The translations under genes and the position numbers were made by a program. The notes below the pieces were generated by a model. The model did no database searches, was not told the DNA's origin, and was given only the letters and a program-made list of their open reading frames with translations. Below are positions 45,841 through 52,359 of a stretch of DNA of 64,000 bases, piece by piece (position 1 is the stretch's first letter; the number at the start of each line of letters is the position of its first letter). Location of the stretch: the NCBI RefSeq assembly GCF_910583865.1, contig NZ_CAJTYX010000004.1, positions 1 through 64,000 on the forward strand, given 5' to 3'. The DNA is from an uncultured Muribaculum sp. Its GTDB lineage: Bacteria > Bacteroidota > Bacteroidia > Bacteroidales > Muribaculaceae.

Positions 45841-47460
45841 TTACCGGGCGGCATATAGACGCTCTCTGGCTGCGGCCACGCGCTCGTCGGTGATGTAGTC
45901 GTCGTAGTCCATCATCTTGTCGATGATGCCGCCGGGAGTAAGCTCGATGATACGGTTGGCGACGGTCTGTATGAATTCGTGGTCGTGCGATGCGAAAAGG
46001 ATGTTGCCTTTGAATGCCCGCAGGGTGTTGTTGAACGCCTGTATCGATTCGAGGTCGAGATGGTTTGTCGGCGAGTCGAGCACGAGGGTGTTGGCGTCGG
46101 TCATCATCATGCGCGCTATCATGCATCGCATCTTCTCGCCTCCGGAGAGGACGGATGCCTTCTTGAGCACTTCCTCGCCGGAGAAGAGCATCTTGCCGAG
46201 GAAGCCCTTGAGGTAGATTTCGCTGGAGTCGTTGCTCCACTGGCAAAGCCAGTCGACGAGGTTGAGGTCGGTGTTGAAGAATGCCGAGTTGTCCAAGGGG
46301 AGGTAGGCGGTGGTGATGGTCTGTCCCCAGTCGAATGTGCCGGCGTCGGCTTCGCGCTTGCCATTGATTATCTCGAACAGGGCGGTCATGGCACGCGGGT
46401 CGCGGCTGAGGAACACCACCTTGTCATCTTTCTCGATCTGGAAGTTGACATCCTTGAACAGCAGCTCGCCATCGACCGATGCTGTCAGACCGTGCACTTC
46501 AAGAATCTTGTTGCCCGGTTCGCGGGAGGGGGTGAAGATGATTCCCGGGTAGCGGCGCGACGATGGCTGTATCTCTTCCACGTTGAGCTTTTCGAGCATC
46601 TTCTTGCGCGAGGTTGTCTGTTTGGACTTTGCCACGTTGGCCGAGAAGCGCTGGATGAATTCGAGAAGTTCCTTGCGCTTCTCCTCGGCTTTCTTGTTCT
46701 GCTGCTGCTGCTGGCGCAGGGCGAGCTGCGACGACTCGTACCAGAAGCTGTAGTTCCCGGCGAAGAGGGTCACCTTGTTGTAGTCGATGTCGAGGGTGTG
46801 GGTGCACACCGAGTCGAGGAAGTGGCGGTCGTGGGATACGACGAGCACCGTGTTCTCGAACTTCGACAGGTAGTCCTCAAGCCAGGCCACGGTGTCGAGG
46901 TCGAGGTCGTTGGTAGGCTCGTCGAGGAGCAGGTTGTCGGGGTTGCCGAAAAGGGCCTTTGCGAGGAGCACGCGCACTTTCTCGTTGCCGCTGAGGTCCT
47001 TCATGAGCATGTAGTGCTTGTCCTCCTTTATGCCGAGTCCGCTCAGGAGGGCCGCCGCGTCGCTTTCCGCGTTCCAGCCTTCGAGTTCGGCGAACTTCTC
47101 CTCAAGCTCTGCCGCACGCACTCCGTCGGCATCGGAGAAATCGGCTTTGGCGTAGATTGCATCCTTCTCCTTTATGATGTCCCATAACACGGTGTGTCCC
47201 TGGAGGACGGTGTCCATCACCGTGAAATCGTCGAACTTGAAGTGGTCCTGCTCAAGCACCGACATGCGCTCGCCGGGACCCTGGGTGACGTTGCCGTGTG
47301 TGGGTGTGAGCTGGTCGCTGAGTATGCGCATGAGCGTTGACTTGCCTGCGCCGTTTGCGCCGATTATGCCGTAGCAGTTGCCGGGTGTGAACTTTAGGTT
47401 GACGTCCTGGAACAGGACACGCTTGCCAAACTGTTGGCCGAGGTTGTTTACAGCTATCAT
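45841..47460 (-). CDS. ABC-F family ATPase with degenerate second nucleotide site
   Basis: A 539-residue soluble protein of the ABC-F group (translation factors such as EttA and YbiT), two ATPase domains without membrane parts. Domain 1 is complete: Walker A GANGAGKST, signature LSGNEKVRVLLAKAL, Walker B LLLDEPTNDLD. The linker between domains is basic and coiled (QQQQQNKKAEEKRKELLEF). In domain 2 the Walker A position reads FLSRDPRAMTALFEI (about 344-361) with no GxxGxGK[ST], and Walker B reads LVLDSPTNHLD with Ser in place of the catalytic Glu. The signature LSGGEKMRCMIARMM is kept. Domain 2 therefore probably does not hydrolyse ATP. A role at the ribosome E-site is inferred from the family. 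Confidence 0.9.
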   Translation of the reverse strand: MIAVNNLGQQFGKRVLFQDVNLKFTPGNCYGIIGANGAGKSTLMRILSDQLTPTHGNVTQGPGERMSVLEQDHFKFDDFTVMDTVLQGHTVLWDIIKEKDAIYAKADFSDADGVRAAELEEKFAELEGWNAESDAAALLSGLGIKEDKHYMLMKDLSGNEKVRVLLAKALFGNPDNLLLDEPTNDLDLDTVAWLEDYLSKFENTVLVVSHDRHFLDSVCTHTLDIDYNKVTLFAGNYSFWYESSQLALRQQQQQNKKAEEKRKELLEFIQRFSANVAKSKQTTSRKKMLEKLNVEEIQPSSRRYPGIIFTPSREPGNKILEVHGLTASVDGELLFKDVNFQIEKDDKVVFLSRDPRAMTALFEIINGKREADAGTFDWGQTITTAYLPLDNSAFFNTDLNLVDWLCQWSNDSSEIYLKGFLGKMLFSGEEVLKKASVLSGGEKMRCMIARMMMTDANTLVLDSPTNHLDLESIQAFNNTLRAFKGNILFASHDHEFIQTVANRIIELTPGGIIDKMMDYDDYITDERVAAARERLYAAR

Positions 47461-47498
47461 ATCGTATGATGGTAGTGCTTTATTTGAATTTCAAGGTG

Positions 47499-47506
47499 CA
47501 AAGTTA
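47499..47506 (-). promoter_or_regulatory. Probable -7 element of the ABC-F gene
   Basis: TAACTTTG on the minus strand, about 39 bp before the ATG. A clear TTTG -33 element is missing. Confidence 0.45.
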
Positions 47507-47560
47507 CGCATTATTTCCCGAAAACCTGCATCCGATCGCACGTGTTAAAAAAGTATTCTG

Positions 47561-47568
47561 TATCTTTG
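47561..47568 (+). promoter_or_regulatory. Probable -7 element of the 488-residue secreted protein gene
   Basis: TATCTTTG fits the consensus and lies 37 bp before the chosen ATG at 47605. No TTTG -33 element is seen. Confidence 0.5.
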
Positions 47569-47604
47569 CCAATTGAAATGATTTATCACATAAACACATG
47601 GAAT

Positions 47605-49071
47605 ATGAATAAAAGACTACTTGGCTTTGTTGCTGTCTCTATCGGATGCTGCGCTATGGTTTCGGCCCAGGAATGGAAATCGATAGGCAGCGGTGTGTAT
47701 TACGAGGATCTTATGACGGCCCTCGACCCTACCATAGAGCCGGGGCAGCATTGGGCTGTCGACATCGAGGAGAGCACCGCCGTGAGCGGGCTTTACCGCT
47801 TCATCCCCTATCATCAGTATTCACCTATCGCCGAATATCTCGGCGGAGCCGACGCCACCTACATGGTGGTGCACGCCGAGAATCCCGACAAGGTATGGAT
47901 AGAGGATTTCGAGCCTTATCCTGAATATGAGATTTATTCTTTCTCGCAGATGTGCGCCGAGTCAGGATGGGATACCTCGACCGCTTATAAGTACGGTACG
48001 CTCGCCGACGGAGTTATCAGCTTCCCCGACCGGTCGATAGCCACTGTCGATATAATGAGTGGGGATCAGCAGTGGATCAATGCCGCTACAAACGGGTTGT
48101 TCAAGATAATTCTCCCGGGCTCCGGAGAAGTCAAGGATGATTATTCGCTTTATCTCTCCTATGGATGGTGCGGGTCGGACAATCATGTGCCTGTGTTGTA
48201 TAAGGCAGGCGGCGATGTAGCTTCCGTGAAGTACCTGCTCAAGAAAGGACTTGTGGAAGTCACCGACGAGTATGTGTCCCAGGTTGCTTCGGATGGCTTG
48301 ACGGCTGCCGGAGGCGAGATCGTGGCTGCTCCCGCATCACGCGGGGTGCATACGCTTGTGGTGGCCACCCTTGATGCCTCCGGTGCTCCGCGCGATAAAA
48401 AGACGGCCTATGTCTACGGCTCTGATGATGAGGAGGGACAATGGGAATCGCTCGGCATGACATGGTACAACGAGTCGTTCGTGGCCGGATACTACGAGGA
48501 TATACCTGAACTTGAACTTAACGTGGAGATTCAGAAGCATAAGTCGATAGCGGGTTTCTTCCGTCTGGTCAATCCCTATGCTTCACATCCATGGAATACG
48601 GCCGTGACCCATGCGGGGCATGCCCATTACATATACATCCATGCCGAAGATCCGGCCCATGTCTACATCGAGAATTCGCCAATAGGTACAGATTTCGGCT
48701 TTGGGGAGGGACGCGTGACCTCGACAGTGGCCAATCTGCTTGACAGCGGCTGGACTTTGGATGAGATAAAAGATGCCGGGGCAGAGTTCGGCACGCTTGT
48801 CGATGGCACTATTGAATTCCGCAACTGGGGACTTTGGTATGGCGAGCGTGATTATTTCGACGGCGGTTGGACCTCTACCGGTGAGCATTTCCGTGTGAAG
48901 ATACCTGCAGGCGGACTTTCCGGTATTATATCGCCGTCAGACGATGGCGCTGCCGCCGGGATACCTGCCGAGTATTACAATCTACAGGGTGTAAGGCTTC
49001 CCTCCCGTCCGGCATCCGGAATCTATGTTGAGAAGCGCGGCGACAAGGTAAGCAAGGTATCGGCCCGCTGA
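47605..49071 (+). CDS. Secreted protein with two repeated beta-rich modules and C-terminal tail
   Basis: A 488-residue exported protein; the ATG at 47605 gives the signal peptide MNKRLLGFVAVSIGCCAMVSAQ. I recognise no family. It contains one module twice. The first (about 22-200) has EWKSIGSGVYYED, SGLYRFIPYHQ and YMVVHAENPDKVWIEDF. The second (about 270-440) has QWESLGMTWYNES, AGFFRLVNPY and YIYIHAEDPAHVYIEN. Both go on to a GTL(A/V)DG(V/T)I(S/E)F segment. The C-terminus YYNLQGVRLPSRPASGIYVE is the shared tail. It is a single gene with its own promoter and terminator, probably located outside the cell or on its surface. Confidence 0.75.
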   Translation: MNKRLLGFVAVSIGCCAMVSAQEWKSIGSGVYYEDLMTALDPTIEPGQHWAVDIEESTAVSGLYRFIPYHQYSPIAEYLGGADATYMVVHAENPDKVWIEDFEPYPEYEIYSFSQMCAESGWDTSTAYKYGTLADGVISFPDRSIATVDIMSGDQQWINAATNGLFKIILPGSGEVKDDYSLYLSYGWCGSDNHVPVLYKAGGDVASVKYLLKKGLVEVTDEYVSQVASDGLTAAGGEIVAAPASRGVHTLVVATLDASGAPRDKKTAYVYGSDDEEGQWESLGMTWYNESFVAGYYEDIPELELNVEIQKHKSIAGFFRLVNPYASHPWNTAVTHAGHAHYIYIHAEDPAHVYIENSPIGTDFGFGEGRVTSTVANLLDSGWTLDEIKDAGAEFGTLVDGTIEFRNWGLWYGERDYFDGGWTSTGEHFRVKIPAGGLSGIISPSDDGAAAGIPAEYYNLQGVRLPSRPASGIYVEKRGDKVSKVSAR

Positions 49072-49114
49072 TCGGCTGAAGCCGGAATATAGGCGGAAGA
49101 AATGAATGAGACTG

Positions 49115-49152
49115 GGAGGTGTGCCGGATTTTTTCGGCACACCTCCGTTTTT
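49115..49152 (+). terminator. Terminator after the 488-residue secreted protein gene
   Basis: Perfect 12-bp arms GGAGGTGTGCCG (49115-49126) and CGGCACACCTCC (49135-49146) are followed by GTTTTTTG. Confidence 0.9.
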
Positions 49153-49156
49153 TGTG

Positions 49157-49312
49157 GGGATTGCTGGGATTGCCGGGCTTGTGGGTCGGACGGGTCTGGC
49201 GGGCTTGTTTTGTTGCAGCCGGTTGTCCCGGCTGTCCTGTCCGGGACAGTTGCAGGACAACGCGGACACTGTCCGGATTGTCCGGGACAGTACGCGGACA
49301 GGACAGTACGTC
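49157..49312. repeat. 9-bp period repeats (GGGATTGCT and TGTCCGGGACA types), loci 2 and 3
   Basis: Six units of 9 bp run from 49157 (GGGATTGCT, GGGATTGCC, GGGCTTGTG and so on), followed at 49221-49312 by a block dense in GGACAG and its complement CTGTCC. The block shares GTCCGGGACAGTACGCGGAC with the locus at 52245-52358. No coding signal is seen in any frame. Confidence 0.65.
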
Positions 49313-49355
49313 GGGATTCCATTGAGAATCCTCAGGGATGGAGGCGGCTGTGCAG

Positions 49356-49381
49356 CGGATGCACCGGGGGTGCATCCCTAC
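49356..49381. repeat. Half copy of the GTAGGGACGTACC palindromic repeat
   Basis: GGATGCACC, a G-rich centre, then GGTGCATCCCTAC. It matches the right arm of the hairpin at 56551-56631 apart from TGCA in place of CGTA-type bases. It lies in the 760-bp gene-free stretch 49072-49831. Confidence 0.55.
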
Positions 49382-49607
49382 GGAACGCTGACGGGGAGGC
49401 GATGATATTGGATGAATAGGGGCGAAAATGCGATATGAGTTAAAATAATGTTAAAGATTGGTTTTTAGAGGGGGTGTATTGGAAAGGTTGTATACATTTG
49501 CAATGTAAAATAATAACATATCGCCTACCATGATGGAAAAATTGTGGTAAGGGGAGGTGTATAGCATATCCGCTATCGGTGGATTGGCAGCAGGTGGAGT
49601 GATTGAT

Positions 49608-49699
49608 GGGGATTAGGGAGAATAAGGAGGTTAAGGAGAGTAGGGAGATTAGAGAGAATAGGGAGAATAAGATGTTAGGGAGAATATGGAGATTAGGGA
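49608..49699. repeat. 9-bp period repeat (GGAGATTAG type), locus 4
   Basis: About ten imperfect units such as GGAGAATAA, GGAGGTTAA and GGAGAGTAG, nearly all 9 bp long. The same unit type recurs at 51117-51190, on the other side of the FISUMP-like lipoprotein gene. Confidence 0.7.
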
Positions 49700-49791
49700 C
49701 TACAAACATGAGATTAAACAAATAGGAGATCAAGGTCAATATTTCCCTGATCTCCTTGTAGGCGTTAATAATGAAACGCGGTGTTGGCTTT

Positions 49792-49836
49792 GTGGTTACT
49801 GTTGCTACCGTTGTTATTGTTGTTACTGTGGTTACT
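49792..49836. repeat. 9-bp period repeat (GTTGTTACT type) overlapping a stop codon, locus 5
   Basis: Five units (GTGGTTACT, GTTGCTACC, GTTGTTATT, GTTGTTACT, GTGGTTACT) in perfect 9-bp register. The stop codon of the minus-strand lipoprotein gene (49832-49834) lies in the last unit. Confidence 0.7.
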
Positions 49837-51091
49837 GCTTTGTGTCGCGGACAGCGCGGAGCGACATTGCCTGGGAGCGCTTGTCCTTGTTGACCTTGAA
49901 GGTACGTTTGCCGTTGATGATGAACATGTACTGGCCGTAAAGGGTGGGGTAGGTGGCGAGGTCGGAGGACGCTTTACCCTTTGTGCCGAACCACATGGCA
50001 CCGTAGGGGTTGTCATGGCCGAGGTCGCATCCACCCGAGGCATAGACACGTGTGCCGCAGGCGGGAAACCATTGTCCGTCCTGTATGGCGCCGAGATTTT
50101 CGTCGCTCCATGTCATTGAGGCGAATTTCATCCAGTCATATGGGGTGTTACCGTCGGTATCGCTTACGGGTACTTTCCATCCCGGAGGACACGGGTCGTA
50201 GATGGTCTTTTTCCCTGATTCTCCACCCCAGAGGTCGTCATCGCTCTGGTCGGTCCAATCGCCGGTGAGGGGGTCGTTGACCACTATCTCGTTTCCTTGC
50301 TCGTCGGTCTCGCCGGTGTTGCGGTAGGTCATCGCATAGAATGTCATGGGATTGGTCACTGACTTTGCTATAGTTCCGTGGTACTTCGTCAGCGTGCGTA
50401 TGGCCGGTAGGGTGTTGCCTTCGATATCGTATAACACTGTCTCTCCGTCGCGCCCAGGGAGGTATTCGTATGAGTCCTCTTCCATCTTGGTGGAGTCGGA
50501 TGGCGCGGGGAAAGGATCCTTGCGTCCCCACTGGTATAGCATGCCGTGGGTGCGGAACTTATCGGAAGGCTTGGCGCTCAATGCCCCGAGGTTGCGGTCC
50601 ATGAATGTCCATGTGGTGCCGGAGGCGTTGGGTTGTGTGGTATAGGCAGAGGCGTCGGGGTCGTAGTCGGTAATCCACAGGTGCCAGCTCCAAAGTATGG
50701 TGCCTTTGGGGTCGGTGGCGGCTATAACGGCGTTGCCCTCAATACCATCTCCTGCATCTACGACGGCCATCTTTTCACCAGGCACATAATAGACGGTCTC
50801 GATCAGTTTCGGGGTGTCGCTCCAGAGCAGCCGGCATGCGGCTACGTCGCCTGTGGTCTCGGTGGTGGAGTTGCCTTTTAATGCTGTGGAGAAGGCCACC
50901 AATGAGCCTGGCTTCACTATGTAGCAATTTGCTGTCTCGTTGGCCGAGAGAATCACGGCATCTCCGGGGACTACTACGAAAGGCGGGTCGATGGTGAAGA
51001 TTTTGTTGTCGTCATCGCTGTCGCCGAAACATGAGGTGAATGACAGCGCGGATGCTGTTGCAACAAGCAGTGTGAGCGATAGTTTTTTCAT
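49832..51091 (-). CDS. Lipoprotein with FISUMP-like C-terminal domain
   Basis: A 419-residue lipoprotein (MKKLSLTLLVATASALSFTSC, then GDSDDD, an acidic stretch suggesting surface exposure). The first part looks like a beta-sandwich (SANETANCYIVKPGSLVAF). From about residue 180 the pattern DRNLGALSAKPSDKFRTHGMLYQWGRKDPF resembles FISUMP or fimbrillin-associated domains, with CPPGWKVPVSD and a final SLRAVRD motif. Such proteins are common at Bacteroidales surfaces; the role is unknown. Repeats of 9-bp period lie at both ends of the gene, one overlapping its stop codon. Confidence 0.72.
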   Translation of the reverse strand: MKKLSLTLLVATASALSFTSCFGDSDDDNKIFTIDPPFVVVPGDAVILSANETANCYIVKPGSLVAFSTALKGNSTTETTGDVAACRLLWSDTPKLIETVYYVPGEKMAVVDAGDGIEGNAVIAATDPKGTILWSWHLWITDYDPDASAYTTQPNASGTTWTFMDRNLGALSAKPSDKFRTHGMLYQWGRKDPFPAPSDSTKMEEDSYEYLPGRDGETVLYDIEGNTLPAIRTLTKYHGTIAKSVTNPMTFYAMTYRNTGETDEQGNEIVVNDPLTGDWTDQSDDDLWGGESGKKTIYDPCPPGWKVPVSDTDGNTPYDWMKFASMTWSDENLGAIQDGQWFPACGTRVYASGGCDLGHDNPYGAMWFGTKGKASSDLATYPTLYGQYMFIINGKRTFKVNKDKRSQAMSLRAVRDTKQ

Positions 51092-51116
51092 CTTTTATCA
51101 ATTATTGATTGGGTCG

Positions 51117-51190
51117 GGATTAGGGAGAGTAGGGAGAATAAGAAGAATAGGGAGGTTATGGAGATTAAGGAGAGTAGGGAGGTTAGGGGG
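51117..51190. repeat. 9-bp period repeat (GGAGAGTAG type), locus 6
   Basis: Seven units in exact 9-bp register from 51124 to 51186 (for example GGAGAGTAG then GGAGAATAA). The array ends two bases before the alpha/beta hydrolase stop codon. Confidence 0.75.
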
Positions 51191-51192
51191 CT

Positions 51193-52224
51193 TCAGGGTT
51201 TTTGCCGGCCTTTGTCGGGCATTTTGCTGTCGAGCCAAGAGAAGATGGTGCGGTAGGCGGCTTCGCGGATGCCGGGGGCTGAACGGACGAGGTCGTGTGT
51301 GCCGCCTTTCACGGTGGCCTCGGTGACGGATGTGCCGAGCGGGCGACCGTAGCGGGAGATGTCGGCCACATCGAGCACGGTGTCGGAGCTGTCGCGCAGG
51401 GTGGGGCGGTCGCCCTTCCGGAAGGTGTGGTCGCTGTGCATGAGCAGCACCGGCACTTTTATCGCTCCGGGGTTTTGGCGGAGTTCGTCCTGGGCGCGGT
51501 CGATTGCACGAATCCATCCGGCGTTGATGCGCGGCCATTCCTCGGGTTTCCAGTCGTTGTCGATGTACCATGTGCCATGGTCGAGGCGCGTGCTTCCTGT
51601 AGGTACATAGTCCGACTTGGTACCGGGCATGACCGTGAGCCTTGGCCACCATCCTCCTACGCACTGCACGGCAGGGATGAGCAGGCGTTCCTGCACGGCG
51701 CTCTGGTTCCAGTCGAGGAACGGACTGTTGAGCACGAGGGCGCGTATGGCCGTGTCGGGGTGTTCGGACATGTAGAGCGAGGTGGTGAGGCCTCCGGTGG
51801 AGTGTCCCATGAGCACGATTGAATCGATGCCGTGGCGCTTCATGTCGGCGACGGCGGAGTCGATGTCGGGGAAGTACTCGTGCATGTCGCGTATGTCGAA
51901 GCGCGGATCGCCGGGGCGCAGCGACCGGCCATAGCGGCGCAGGTCGACAGCGTAGAAACTGTAGCATGAGTCGGCGAACCGGCGTCCCATCTCGGGCTGT
52001 AGGAAGTAGTCGTTGTAGCCGTGGATGTAGAGCACCCCCTTGCGTGAACCGGGGCAATCGGCCAAGCGGCGCACGATGGTGGAGCGCACATGCCCGTCGT
52101 AGTCTGTGCCCTGGTCGACGGTACGGGCCTCATAGCCCGGAAACAGTTTGTCGGGTTGCCATCCGGAGGCCAACGCGGATGCCGCCGCCAGAAGCGCGAC
52201 GGGGATTATGCGCCATTGTTTCAT
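51193..52224 (-). CDS. Exported alpha/beta hydrolase
   Basis: A 343-residue serine hydrolase. The signal peptide is MKQWRIIPVALLAAASALASG. The alpha/beta hydrolase fold shows LYIHGYNDYF (oxyanion region), the nucleophile elbow LMGHSTGG, the acid in LLMHSDHTF and the His in VKGGTHDLVRS. It resembles lysophospholipase-type or serine aminopeptidase-like hydrolases; the substrate is unknown. The frame continues 45 codons upstream to 52359, but that part is translated GGACAG repeat, so 52224 is the real start. It is downstream of alaS in the same direction with the repeat locus between them. Confidence 0.85.
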   Translation of the reverse strand: MKQWRIIPVALLAAASALASGWQPDKLFPGYEARTVDQGTDYDGHVRSTIVRRLADCPGSRKGVLYIHGYNDYFLQPEMGRRFADSCYSFYAVDLRRYGRSLRPGDPRFDIRDMHEYFPDIDSAVADMKRHGIDSIVLMGHSTGGLTTSLYMSEHPDTAIRALVLNSPFLDWNQSAVQERLLIPAVQCVGGWWPRLTVMPGTKSDYVPTGSTRLDHGTWYIDNDWKPEEWPRINAGWIRAIDRAQDELRQNPGAIKVPVLLMHSDHTFRKGDRPTLRDSSDTVLDVADISRYGRPLGTSVTEATVKGGTHDLVRSAPGIREAAYRTIFSWLDSKMPDKGRQKP

Positions 52225-52244
52225 ATCGAGATGGTGGGGGATGC

Positions 52245-52358
52245 TACTGTCCTGTCCGCGAACCGTCCCGGACAATCGGGACAGTTGTCCTGTCCGGGAC
52301 AGTACGCGGACAGTCGGGACAGTGTCCGGAGTGTCCTGCAAATGTCCCGGACAGGACA
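52245..52358. repeat. GGACAG/CTGTCC repeat block, locus 7
   Basis: A dense run of GGACAG and CTGTCC words, many at 9- or 18-bp spacing, between the hydrolase start and the alaS stop. It shares GTCCGGGACAGTACGCGGAC with 49287-49310 and AAATGTCCCGGACAGGACAC with 57791-57813. Confidence 0.7.
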
Positions 52359-52359
52359 C

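Noticed and set aside
45979..47187. 402-codon plus-strand frame inside the ABC-F gene
   Set aside because: Shadow of the ABC-F frame; low-complexity Glu/Val/Gly-rich translation without any family motif.
49100..49420. Several overlapping frames of about 100 codons on both strands
   Set aside because: They arise from stop-poor repeat DNA (GGACAG and GGGATTGCT units); translations are repetitive and match nothing.
52225..52359. N-terminal extension of the alpha/beta hydrolase by 45 residues
   Set aside because: The extension is encoded by the TGTCC/GGACA repeat and would precede a clear signal peptide.
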